DNA of 35,693 nt, taken from the NCBI GenBank assembly GCA_021801255.1, contig JAJYYH010000040.1, positions 1 through 35,693 of the forward strand. The letters are read 5' to 3'. Within the stretch, counting starts at the first letter, position 1. Every line of letters starts with the position of its first letter. The notes under the pieces are model-generated. The model did no database searches. It worked only from the letters and a program-made list of their open reading frames with translations, and was not told where the DNA came from. Both the position numbers and the translations under genes were made by a program. This document shows, in pieces, positions 17,617-25,592 of this stretch. Source of the stretch: Pseudomonadota bacterium (lineage in GTDB: Bacteria > Pseudomonadota > Alphaproteobacteria > Acetobacterales > Acetobacteraceae).

Positions 17617-18492
17617 TTACGGATGCGGAGACCAAACCTCGGGGATAAAGGCGTAGCCGCTGCCCGCGCGGGCGACATGGCCGCAGGCGGGAAAATCGAG
17701 ATGCATGCCGGCAATCCGCAGCCGCTCGCTTGCCGCCATCGCGAAAATCCGTCGCCGCGTCGCCTCGGCCTGCGCGGCGTCGGCATCAAAAGCCATCCCG
17801 GCGGTGGGATTGGCGAACTGCACGCCCGGCATGTGCACGATATCGCCCCAGATCAGCAGGCTCTCCCGACCCGAATCCACCCGATAGCCGGAATGGCCGG
17901 GGGTGTGGCCGGGCGCGGGGTGGAGGGTGATGCCGGGCGCGACCTCGCCGCCTTTCACCGTGCGCAGGCGCTCGCGATAGGGCCCGACGCCCCGCTTGGC
18001 GATGGCGAAGGCCTCGACCAGCCCCTCGGACGCGCCCGGCGGCGGCTCACCGAGCCAAAATTTCGCCTCGTCCTCATGCGCGACCACTTCCGCCGCCGGG
18101 AACACCGGCTTGCCCGCGCCATCGACGAGGCCGGAGATGTGATCGATATGCATATGGGTGATGAGGATCGTCTTGATCGCCTCCGGGGCCACGCCGAGAG
18201 CGGCGAGATGGCGCCCCAAGGCGCCCGCCGCCGGGCCGCCCACGGTGCCGCAGCCGGTATCGATCAGGGTGAGGGATTTGCCATCATTGACCAGAAAAGC
18301 GTTGAAGGTGATGCGCGGCGGCGCACGGCGGAAGCCGGCCGCCTGTAGCGCCTCCGCCTCGGCGCGCGGGATATTCACCATGACATCGAGCGTCACTTCG
18401 AGATAGCCGTCGTTGATGGTGCTAATCACGAGATCGCCGAGTCGGAAATGATAGACGCCGACGGGCTGGGATGTGGGAAGCGGGAGTGTCAT
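17617..18492 (-). CDS. MBL-fold metallohydrolase
   Basis: This 291-residue protein of the metallo-beta-lactamase superfamily carries the zinc motif THMHIDHISG (HMHIDH at 113-118). Other metal ligands are likely in GHTPGH (195-200) and WGDIVH (about 216-221). The N terminus lacks a clear signal peptide, so it is probably cytoplasmic. The superfamily includes lactonases, glyoxalases and other hydrolases, so no substrate is assigned. A good ribosome-binding site (GAGAGGAAA) precedes the ATG. It lies 12 bp after an SDR gene on the same strand, so the two may be co-expressed, and it is convergent with the NMT1-type transporter. Confidence 0.87.
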   Translation of the reverse strand: MTLPLPTSQPVGVYHFRLGDLVISTINDGYLEVTLDVMVNIPRAEAEALQAAGFRRAPPRITFNAFLVNDGKSLTLIDTGCGTVGGPAAGALGRHLAALGVAPEAIKTILITHMHIDHISGLVDGAGKPVFPAAEVVAHEDEAKFWLGEPPPGASEGLVEAFAIAKRGVGPYRERLRTVKGGEVAPGITLHPAPGHTPGHSGYRVDSGRESLLIWGDIVHMPGVQFANPTAGMAFDADAAQAEATRRRIFAMAASERLRIAGMHLDFPACGHVARAGSGYAFIPEVWSPHP

Positions 18493-18504
18493 TCTGGTTT
18501 CCTC

Positions 18505-19314
18505 TCAATGTGGCGATGGCGCCCCGAAGGCAATCTTGCCGGGGCTGAGGGCCAGCAGCCGGAGCGCTAGCGGCGTCGGCAACAGCGCGGCAAGGCGGGC
18601 GCCGAGCGCGATATGCCAGGGAAATGCCACGCGCACCCGCCCGCGCGCAATCCCGCGCAGCATGATCCGCGCCGCCCGATCCGTTGTCATCAACCCCGGC
18701 ATCGGGAAACGATTGGCCGCCGTCATCGGGGTTGCGACAAAACCGGGGCAGAGGCTGGTGAGCCCGATGCCGAGCCGGCGCGCCGCCGGCGCGGTGGCGA
18801 CGGTCCAGGTATCGGCCGCCGCCTTGGCGGCGCAATAGCTCGGCGCGCCGGGCGAGGCGACGAAGGCGGCGAGCGAGGCCACCACCGCGATCCGCCCGCG
18901 GAGGCCGCTCGCATCCGCCGGCTGGCCCGCCATGACCGCCAGCGCGGGGAGCGCCGTGTTGAGCATCCCCGCCAGATCGGTGGCGAAAATCGCTCGCGTC
19001 TGCGCCGCGCTCTCCAGCGCGGGCGCGCCTGCCGCGTCGCTGGTACCGGCGGAAATCCCGGCATTGGCGACGACCAGATCGAGCCGCCCAGCGCCGGCGA
19101 TCCACTCCGCCATTGCCGCCTCGTTGCGCACATCGATCAACCGCGGCACGATCTCGGCCCCGGCGCGCGCGCAGGCTTGCGCGACGGTAGCCAACCGCCC
19201 CGCGTCGCGCCCGGCGAGATGCAGCACCGCGCCGGGCCGCGCCAGCGCCCGCGCCAGCCCCGCGCCGAGCCCCGAGGAAGCGCCGGTGATCAGCACCCGG
19301 TCGAAATTCGCCAT
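18505..19314 (-). CDS. Short-chain dehydrogenase/reductase
   Basis: This classical SDR starts at ATG 19314 behind GGAGGGGGG; a start 30 bases further upstream lacks such a site. The 269 residues include the NAD(P)-binding TGASSGLG at 10-17, VVANAGIS, the catalytic serine region VVASLAAF and the YCAAK active-site pair. CPGFVATPM follows. Late hydrophobic residues (AALLPTPLALRLLALSPG) suggest a membrane-peripheral C terminus, as in some lipid-linked SDRs. The substrate is unknown. The gene is divergent from yicC across 54 bp. Confidence 0.88.
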   Translation of the reverse strand: MANFDRVLITGASSGLGAGLARALARPGAVLHLAGRDAGRLATVAQACARAGAEIVPRLIDVRNEAAMAEWIAGAGRLDLVVANAGISAGTSDAAGAPALESAAQTRAIFATDLAGMLNTALPALAVMAGQPADASGLRGRIAVVASLAAFVASPGAPSYCAAKAAADTWTVATAPAARRLGIGLTSLCPGFVATPMTAANRFPMPGLMTTDRAARIMLRGIARGRVRVAFPWHIALGARLAALLPTPLALRLLALSPGKIAFGAPSPH

Positions 19315-19331
19315 CCCCCCTCCGATCGATT

Positions 19332-19360
19332 TTCTTTCCCGCACGCGGCTCGGCTATAGA
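19332..19360 (+). promoter_or_regulatory. Possible promoter just upstream of yicC
   Basis: TATAGA at 19355-19360 resembles a -10 element, with a weak TTCTTT 17 bp upstream. The expected transcript start is within a few bases of the ATG at 19369. No Shine-Dalgarno sequence precedes that ATG, so yicC may be translated from a nearly leaderless mRNA. The -35 match is poor. Confidence 0.25.
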
Positions 19361-19368
19361 ACGCGGCC

Positions 19369-20262
19369 ATGGATACCACCATCACCTCGATGACCGGTTT
19401 TGCCCAGAGCGCGGGCAGCGCCGGCACGCTCGACTTTTTGTGGGAACTGCGCGGAGTCAATGGGCGCGGGCTCGATCTGCGCTTCCGCCTGCCCCCCGGT
19501 TGCGACGCGCTGGAACCTCGGCTGCGCGAGGCGGCGGGGAAGGTGTTGCGGCGCGGCAATGTCATGGCAACGCTCACCTTGCGCCGCGAAACCCGCCCGC
19601 GCCTCGAGCCGGATGGCGCCGCACTGGAGGCGGCGCTGGCGCTCGCCCTCGATCTCGCGCGCCGGATTCCCGGCTGCCCGCCGCCCCGCGCCGAGGCGCT
19701 GCTGGCGCTGCCCGGCGTGCTGCGCGCCGCCGATGAGCGCGCGGGCCTCGACGACCCCGAGGCCGAGGCGATCGGCGCCGGCTTCGCCGCCGCCCTCGCC
19801 GCGCTGAATGCGGCGCGGCGCGCCGAGGGGGCGAGGTTGGGCGCCGTGCTTGCCAGCCTGCTCGACGAAATCGCCGCCCTGCACGAGGCTGCCCGCGCCG
19901 CCGCCCTTGCCCAGCCCGCCGCCCAGCGCGCCCGGCTCGTCGAACAGCTCGCCGCCCTGCTCGCCGAGGCTGGTTGCGGCGCGCTTTCGGAAGAACGGCT
20001 CGCCCAGGAAGTCGCGCTGCTCGCGACGCGCGCCGATGTGCGCGAGGAACTCGACCGGCTGGAGAGCCATCTCACCGCCGCCCGCGCCTTGCTCGGGGAA
20101 CCGGGCGCCATCGGCCGGCGCTTCGATTTTCTCATCCAGGAATTCCAGCGCGAGGCCAATACGCTCTGTAGTAAATCCGCCACCGCCGCCCTCACCGCGC
20201 TCGGACTGCGGCTCAAGGCATGCATCGAACAATTGCGCGAACAGGTGCAGAATATCGAATGA
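19369..20262 (+). CDS. yicC: YicC family endoribonuclease-like protein
   Basis: This 297-residue protein opens with ITSMTGFAQS, close to the conserved MTGFG start of the family. It ends with IGRRFDFLIQEFQREANTLCSKS and a helical tail, the conserved C-terminal domain. The central part is a long alanine-rich helix region. YicC proteins of enterobacteria have been linked to RNA degradation; the role here is inferred from family. The stop overlaps the start of gmk (ATGA at 20259), the usual pairing in alphaproteobacteria. No clear ribosome-binding site lies before the ATG. Confidence 0.92.
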   Translation: MDTTITSMTGFAQSAGSAGTLDFLWELRGVNGRGLDLRFRLPPGCDALEPRLREAAGKVLRRGNVMATLTLRRETRPRLEPDGAALEAALALALDLARRIPGCPPPRAEALLALPGVLRAADERAGLDDPEAEAIGAGFAAALAALNAARRAEGARLGAVLASLLDEIAALHEAARAAALAQPAAQRARLVEQLAALLAEAGCGALSEERLAQEVALLATRADVREELDRLESHLTAARALLGEPGAIGRRFDFLIQEFQREANTLCSKSATAALTALGLRLKACIEQLREQVQNIE

Positions 20263-20876
20263 CGCAACCCCGCCCCCGCCGTGGCCTCTGCCTCGTTCTC
20301 GCGGCCCCTTCGGGTGCCGGGAAAACCTCGATTTCCCGGGCCCTGCTCGCCGCCGAACCCGCTCTGCACCTCTCGATCAGCGCCACCACCCGCGCCCCGC
20401 GCGGGGCCGAGCGCGATGGCGTCGATTATTTCTTCCGCGCACCGGAGGCTTTCGCCGCAATGATCGCCGAAGGCTCGCTCTTGGAATGGGCCGAGGTCTT
20501 CGGCCAGCGCTACGGCACGCCACGGGCGCCGGTGATGGCCGCGCTGGCGCGCGGCGAGGACGTGCTGTTCGATATCGACTGGCAGGGCTTCCGGCAGTTG
20601 CGTGCTGCCCTGCCCGGCGATGTCGTGGGGGCGTTTGTCCTGCCCCCGCGCCTTGACGAGCTTGCGGCGCGGCTGGCCGCGCGCGGCGACGCGCCTGCCG
20701 AAATCGCCCGCCGCATGGCGGCGGCGCGCAGCGAAATCAGCCATTGCCGGGAGTTCGACCATATCGTGGTGAACGCGGCGCTGCCCGAGGCGATCGCCGA
20801 GGTGCGGGCCATCCTGCACGCCGCGCGCAGCGCGGTCTCCCGCCAGCTCTGGCTCGACGCCGCGATCGGCTGCTAG
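20259..20876 (+). CDS. gmk: Guanylate kinase
   Basis: Guanylate kinase phosphorylates GMP to GDP with ATP. From the ATG that overlaps the yicC stop, the protein has 205 residues, the normal length. The P-loop is APSGAGKTS at 16-24. The GMP-binding part shows SISATTRAPRGAERDGVDYFF, and VLFDIDWQGFRQLR and FVLPPRLDELAARL follow. The family usually begins its P-loop with GPSG; here the first glycine is alanine, a common variant. The C-terminal segment FDHIVVNAALPEA is standard. Translational coupling with yicC is likely. Confidence 0.95.
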   Translation: MTQPRPRRGLCLVLAAPSGAGKTSISRALLAAEPALHLSISATTRAPRGAERDGVDYFFRAPEAFAAMIAEGSLLEWAEVFGQRYGTPRAPVMAALARGEDVLFDIDWQGFRQLRAALPGDVVGAFVLPPRLDELAARLAARGDAPAEIARRMAAARSEISHCREFDHIVVNAALPEAIAEVRAILHAARSAVSRQLWLDAAIGC

Positions 20877-21005
20877 CCCGGCATTCCTCCCCCGCCCGCG
20901 GCCAAAACCGCCGGATATGCGTAAACCCCACGTCCCGGTGAGACAGGGGATGGCAAACCCCGTGCGGCCACCACTTCGGGGGATGTAGCGGCGGGAAATG
21001 GAGGC

Positions 21006-22475
21006 ATGGAATTGGCAAAGCCGGGCGGCGAGGGAACGGGCGCAACGCCAGCCTTGGTGTGGCTCTGGCAGGATCTGCGCCTGACGGACCAGCCAGCGCT
21101 GGCGGCGGCGGCGGCCTCCGGCCGGCCGCTTGTGGTGGCCTTCGTTCTCGACGACAGCGCGCCCGGCGCTTGGGCGCTCGGGGGGGCAAGCCGCTGGTGG
21201 CTGCATGGCAGCCTCGATGCGCTCCGGCGTGATCTGGCGGCGCGTGGCGCCGCGCTGATCCTCCGCCGCGGAAATCTGCGTCACGAGATCCTGCGCCTCG
21301 CCGCCGAGAGCGGGGCGGGAGAAATCCATTGCGGCGAGCCGCTCGAGCCGTGGCTGCGCGGCATCACCGACGGCCTGGCGAGCGAACTCGGCGCGCTTGG
21401 TGTCGTGCTGCACCGCCACAACACCCGGCTGCTCTTCGACCCCACCATGCTGCGCACGCAAGCGGGCGGCGCTTTCGGGGTTTTTACCCCGTTCTCCCGC
21501 GCCTGCCACGCGATCGGGGTCGCCGATGCGCCGATCGCGGCACCGACCCGGCTCTGCGGCGCCAAACCCCTGGCCTCCGACGATCTCGCCGATTGGGGTC
21601 TCCGGCCCGAGCAGCCGGATTGGGCCGGCGGCCTGCGTGAAACCTGGCAGCCGGGCGAAGCCGGCGCCACGCTGCGGCTCGGGGAATTCCTCGCCGGGGC
21701 GCTCGCCGTCTATGACCGCGCCCGCGACATCCCCGGCCATGCCAGCACCTCGATGCTCTCGCCCCATCTCCACTGGGGCGAGATCTCGCCGCGCCGGGTC
21801 TGGCTCGCCGCCGCGCGCGCCGCGCCCGTGGGGGGGAAATCCCCCTTAGGTTTTCTCAACGAGCTGCTCTGGCGGGAATTTTCCGCCTACCTCCTCTGGC
21901 ATCATCCGCACCTGCCTGAGCGCCCCTTGCGCACCGAATTCGCCGCCATGCCCTGGCGCAACGACCCGGCCGGGCTTGTCGCCTGGCAGCGGGGCGAAAC
22001 CGGCATCCCGATCGTCGATGCCGGCATGCGCCAGCTCTGGCGCTGCGGCTGGATGCATAACCGGGTGCGGATGATCACCGCTTCCTTCCTGGTCAAGCAT
22101 CTGCTCATTCCCTGGCAGCAGGGCGAGGCGTGGTTCTGGGATACGCTGGTCGATGCCGATCTCGCCGCGAACGCCGCGAACTGGCAGTGGGTTGCCGGCA
22201 GCGGGGCCGATGCCGCGCCCTATTTCCGGATTTTCAACCCGGTGCTGCAGGGCCGGAAATTCGACCCCGACGGCGCCTATGTTCGCCGCTTCGTCCCCGA
22301 ACTCGCGCAACTCCCCGCCGCATTCCTCCATGCGCCCTGGGAGGCGCCGCTGGCGATGCTCAAGGCCGCTGGCGTGGCACTGGGCGCAACCTACCCGACG
22401 CCGATCGTCGATCTCGCCAGCGGGCGGGCCCGGGCGCTCGCGGCGTTCCGGAATTTACCGCGGCCCACGGCATGA
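21006..22475 (+). CDS. phrB: Deoxyribodipyrimidine photolyase (class I)
   Basis: This 489-residue flavoprotein should split cyclobutane pyrimidine dimers with blue light. The N-terminal alpha/beta antenna domain starts with VWLWQDLRLTDQPAL. The FAD domain carries TGIPIVDAGMRQLWRCGWMHNR, RMITASFLVKHLLIPW and the tail DAAPYFRIFNPVLQGRKFD. NWQWVAGSG includes a conserved tryptophan of the electron-transfer chain. These are strong photolyase signatures rather than generic cryptochrome ones. The ATG is only one base after GGAGG; the in-frame TTG at 21012 has better spacing and may be the true start. A 129-bp spacer without a recognised motif separates it from gmk. Confidence 0.93.
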   Translation: MELAKPGGEGTGATPALVWLWQDLRLTDQPALAAAAASGRPLVVAFVLDDSAPGAWALGGASRWWLHGSLDALRRDLAARGAALILRRGNLRHEILRLAAESGAGEIHCGEPLEPWLRGITDGLASELGALGVVLHRHNTRLLFDPTMLRTQAGGAFGVFTPFSRACHAIGVADAPIAAPTRLCGAKPLASDDLADWGLRPEQPDWAGGLRETWQPGEAGATLRLGEFLAGALAVYDRARDIPGHASTSMLSPHLHWGEISPRRVWLAAARAAPVGGKSPLGFLNELLWREFSAYLLWHHPHLPERPLRTEFAAMPWRNDPAGLVAWQRGETGIPIVDAGMRQLWRCGWMHNRVRMITASFLVKHLLIPWQQGEAWFWDTLVDADLAANAANWQWVAGSGADAAPYFRIFNPVLQGRKFDPDGAYVRRFVPELAQLPAAFLHAPWEAPLAMLKAAGVALGATYPTPIVDLASGRARALAAFRNLPRPTA

Positions 22476-22545
22476 GGGAGCCCCGCCGCATCGCTGAGCC
22501 TCTGGCGCCGCGGCCCTGTCAGGCGCGACCGCGCGCGGGCGCGGC

Positions 22546-23256
22546 ATGATCCCGCGCGCGGCAAAACTGCGTGTCATCGGCGACGTGCATGGCGACGCCC
22601 GCGCTTTTGCCCACGCCATCGCCACCGACCATTTTATCATCCAACTTGGCGATCTTGTTGATTACGGCGCGGAAAGTGCCGCAGTTCTGCGCGCGATGCT
22701 GGGCGTGCTCGCCGCGGGGCACGGGCTGTTTCTGCTCGGTAACCACGATCTCCGCCTCGCCCGCGCGCTCGCCGGGCACCGGTTGCGCCCCGATCCGGTG
22801 CTGGCGGCAACGCTCGCCGGGCTCGATAGCGACCTCGGCGCGGCGGCGCTGGCGGCGATCCGCCGAGCACCGGCCTGGCTCCGCCAGGGGACGCGGTTCT
22901 TCGTCCATGCCGGGTTCCACACCGCCATGCTGGAAACCCCGCCGCCCGGCGAAATCCCGCTCGGCGCCGGGCGCATCGCCGGGCTGCTCGGCCGCGCGCT
23001 CTATGGCGAGCCGACGGGGCGAATGCAGGCGGATGGCTTTCCCGAGCGGAGTTTACACTGGGTCGATCGCATTCCCCCCGGCCTCACCGTCTATTGCGGC
23101 CATGACCGGCGCAGCCGCGATGGCCGGCCCTATGTTCTCGCGGGCGCCTCCGGCGGACGTGCGGTGTTTCTCGACACGGGCGCCGGCAAGGGCGGCCATC
23201 TCTCCTGGATCGACCTCGCCGATGAAGAGACCCCCGTGGACCGCGGCCAGCCATAG
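22546..23256 (+). CDS. Calcineurin-like metallophosphoesterase
   Basis: This 236-residue protein carries the complete two-metal phosphoesterase set: GDVHG at 12-16, GDLVDYG at 35-41, GNHD at 65-68, VHAGF, and a final GHD in YCGHDRRS. The layout matches PrpE/ApaH-like bacterial protein phosphatases and nucleotide hydrolases, which remove phosphate from proteins or diadenosine polyphosphates. Which of these applies cannot be decided. It follows the photolyase gene by 70 bp and precedes rarA by 15 bp, so it may belong to the following operon. The ribosome-binding site is weak. Confidence 0.88.
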   Translation: MIPRAAKLRVIGDVHGDARAFAHAIATDHFIIQLGDLVDYGAESAAVLRAMLGVLAAGHGLFLLGNHDLRLARALAGHRLRPDPVLAATLAGLDSDLGAAALAAIRRAPAWLRQGTRFFVHAGFHTAMLETPPPGEIPLGAGRIAGLLGRALYGEPTGRMQADGFPERSLHWVDRIPPGLTVYCGHDRRSRDGRPYVLAGASGGRAVFLDTGAGKGGHLSWIDLADEETPVDRGQP

Positions 23257-23271
23257 CCCTGCCACGCTGGC

Positions 23272-24624
23272 TTGGCTACAAAGCCGGGCGTGGCCCGCAC
23301 CCCGATAGAAGATCTGTTCGGCCCTGAACCAGCCCCGGCCCAGGCACCGGGGGGGAAACCACGCCCGCTCGCGGACCGGCTGCGCCCCAAACGGCTGGAA
23401 GACGTGCTCGGGCAGGATCCCCTGCTCGGGGCCGAAGGCGCGCTTTCGCGCATGCTCGCCCAGGGCTCGCTCGCCTCGCTCATCTTCTGGGGACCGCCGG
23501 GCGTGGGCAAAACCACCCTTGCCCGCCTGCTCGCCGCGCAAGCGGGGCTGGAGTTCCAGCAGATTTCCGCGGTGTTCTCGGGGGTCGCCGAACTCAAGCG
23601 GATTTTCGAGGAGGCGCAGCGGCGGCGGCGGAGCGGGGCCGGCACGCTGCTCTTCGTCGATGAAATCCACCGTTTCAACCGCGCCCAACAGGATGCCTTT
23701 CTCCCCGTGGTCGAGGACGGCACGGTGGTGCTGATCGGCGCGACCACGGAAAACCCCTCCTTTGCGCTGAATGCAGCGCTGCTCTCGCGCTGCCAGGTAA
23801 TGGTGCTGCGCCGGCTCGACGATGCCGCGCTCGAGGCCCTCGCCGCCCGTGCCGAGGCCGAGACTGGCCGGGCGCTGCCGCTTGATGCCGATGGCCGCGC
23901 GGCCTTGCGCGCCATGGCCGACGGTGATGGCCGCTACCTGCTCAACATGGCCGAACAGCTTTTCGCCCTGCCGGGCGATACCGCGCCGCTCGACGCCGCC
24001 CGACTCGCGGCCCTCCTCGCCCGCCGCGCCGCCCTCTATGACAAGGACCGCGAGGAGCACTACAATCTCATCTCGGCCTTGCATAAATCGCTGCGCGGCT
24101 CCGACCCCGACGCCGCACTCTACTGGTTCGCGCGCATGCTGGTAGGCGGCGAGGATCCGCGCTACATCGCCCGCCGCCTGACGCGCTTCGCCGCCGAGGA
24201 TGTCGGGCTCGCCGACCCCGCCGCTTTGCCGCTGGCGCTCGCCGGCTGGGAGGTTTTTGAGCGCATGGGCAGTCCCGAGGGCGAACTGGCGCTCGCCGAG
24301 GTCGTCGTCCACCTCGCGACCGCGCCGAAATCGAACGCCGTCTATACCGCTTTTGGCGCCGCGATGGCGGCGGCGCGCGCCACCGGGAGCCTGATGCCGC
24401 CCGCCCATATCCTCAACGCGCCGACCCGATTGATGAAGGATCTCGGTTACGGCACCGGCTACGCCTATGACCACCAGGCGCCGGAGGCGTTTTCCGGCCA
24501 GAACTACTTCCCCGAGGGCATGGCGCGGCCTTCGTTCTATCGCCCGGTTGGGCGCGGCGCCGAGCGCGCCATCGCCGAGCGCCTCGCCAAATGGGAAAAT
24601 CTGCGGCAGGAGCGCGGCGGATGA
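23272..24624 (+). CDS. rarA: Replication-associated recombination protein A (RarA/MgsA), AAA+ ATPase
   Basis: From the TTG at 23272 the protein has 450 residues. It contains an AAA+ module with Walker A GPPGVGKTT at 74-82, Walker B LLFVDEIHRFNRAQQD and the sensor block IGATTENPSFALN. The C-terminal MgsA region reads SALHKSLRGSDPDAALYW and ends around GYGTGYAYDHQAP. The family acts at stalled replication forks and is related to clamp-loader subunits. Start choice is uncertain: a GTG at 23290 is an alternative, and no strong ribosome-binding site is seen. Its stop overlaps the pseudouridine synthase ATG. Confidence 0.95.
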   Translation: MATKPGVARTPIEDLFGPEPAPAQAPGGKPRPLADRLRPKRLEDVLGQDPLLGAEGALSRMLAQGSLASLIFWGPPGVGKTTLARLLAAQAGLEFQQISAVFSGVAELKRIFEEAQRRRRSGAGTLLFVDEIHRFNRAQQDAFLPVVEDGTVVLIGATTENPSFALNAALLSRCQVMVLRRLDDAALEALAARAEAETGRALPLDADGRAALRAMADGDGRYLLNMAEQLFALPGDTAPLDAARLAALLARRAALYDKDREEHYNLISALHKSLRGSDPDAALYWFARMLVGGEDPRYIARRLTRFAAEDVGLADPAALPLALAGWEVFERMGSPEGELALAEVVVHLATAPKSNAVYTAFGAAMAAARATGSLMPPAHILNAPTRLMKDLGYGTGYAYDHQAPEAFSGQNYFPEGMARPSFYRPVGRGAERAIAERLAKWENLRQERGG

Positions 24625-25592
24625 GCGCGGCACTCCAGATTGTCACCGCCGACGAGGCGGAAATCCGCCTCGATCGCTGGCTGCGCCGGCGTTTTCCCGG
24701 TCTCACCCAGGGGCGGATCGAAAAACTCTGCCGCACCGGGCAGGTGCGCGTCGATGGCCACCGGGTGGCGGCGGCGACAAGGCTGCTAGCGGGCCAGAAT
24801 GTCCGCATCCCGCCCTTGCCCACATCCAACGAAACCGCGCCGCCGCCGCGACCCGACCCTTATGCCGCCGCCCTGCTCGCCCGCCAGATTCTCTACGAGG
24901 ACGACGCCCTGATCGCGCTCGACAAGCCGCCCGGCCTGCCGGTGCAAGGCGGACCGGGCATCACCCGCCATCTCGATGGCATGCTCGATGCGCTGCGCGG
25001 CGCGGGGGGCGAGCGGCTGCGGCTCGTCCATCGGCTCGATCAGGACACCTCGGGCGTGCTGCTGCTGGCGCGCAGCCCTGGCGTTGCCGCCACGCTCGCG
25101 CGCGCCTTTCGCGAGCGCGCGATGGAAAAAACCTATTGGGCGGTGGTGCTCGGCCGGCCCATCCCCGGCGAGGGCCGGATCGACCTGCCACTCTTGCGCC
25201 TCCGAGGCGCGAAGGGCGCCCGCACCGCCGCCGCGCCGGGTGATCCCGGGGCGGTGCGCGCGATCACCGACTATGTCGTTCGCGACCATGCGGGAAAACG
25301 TTTTTCCTGGCTCGAACTCACCCCGCTCACCGGGCGGACGCATCAGCTCCGCGTGCATTGCTCAGCCCTCGGGGCGCCGATCCTGGGCGAGACGAAATAT
25401 GCCGGCGAGGACGGGGCGGGGTGGGTCGAGGGATTTTCCGAGCGCCTGCACCTGCACGCCCGTCGTTTGGCGCTGCCCCATCCCGGGGGCGGAACCTTGG
25501 TGATCGAGGCGAAGCTGCCTGCCCACATGGCGGAAACCTTCGCCCGCCTCGGCTTCAGCGCGCCGGCACCGGCCGCGCCGCGACGGGAATGA
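24621..25592 (+). CDS. RluA-family 23S rRNA pseudouridine synthase (RluC/RluD-like)
   Basis: Starting at the ATG that overlaps the rarA stop, this 323-residue enzyme converts specific uridines of rRNA to pseudouridine. An S4 RNA-binding domain fills about residues 14-62 (RLDRWLRRRFPGLTQGRIEKL). The catalytic motif HRLDQDTSG is at 137-145, with the active aspartate at 140. LTGRTHQLRVH completes the active-site cleft. The S4 domain points to RluC or RluD rather than RluA; RluC is the more likely name but cannot be settled by eye. It overlaps the asmA-like gene by 4 bp. Confidence 0.92.
   Translation: MSAALQIVTADEAEIRLDRWLRRRFPGLTQGRIEKLCRTGQVRVDGHRVAAATRLLAGQNVRIPPLPTSNETAPPPRPDPYAAALLARQILYEDDALIALDKPPGLPVQGGPGITRHLDGMLDALRGAGGERLRLVHRLDQDTSGVLLLARSPGVAATLARAFRERAMEKTYWAVVLGRPIPGEGRIDLPLLRLRGAKGARTAAAPGDPGAVRAITDYVVRDHAGKRFSWLELTPLTGRTHQLRVHCSALGAPILGETKYAGEDGAGWVEGFSERLHLHARRLALPHPGGGTLVIEAKLPAHMAETFARLGFSAPAPAAPRRE

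Noticed and set aside
20877-21005. Possible riboswitch or small RNA between gmk and the photolyase gene
   Set aside because: There are GGGG/CCCC runs and a repeated GGGGATG, but I could not match any riboswitch consensus I know or build a convincing fold.
19290-21773. Long open frame of 827 codons on the minus strand
   Set aside because: It lies antisense to yicC, gmk and the photolyase gene and has low-complexity composition without any domain. Such frames are expected from codon bias in high-GC DNA.
23053-24633. Open frame of 526 codons on the minus strand
   Set aside because: Fully antisense to the well-supported metallophosphoesterase and rarA genes, with no recognisable motif.
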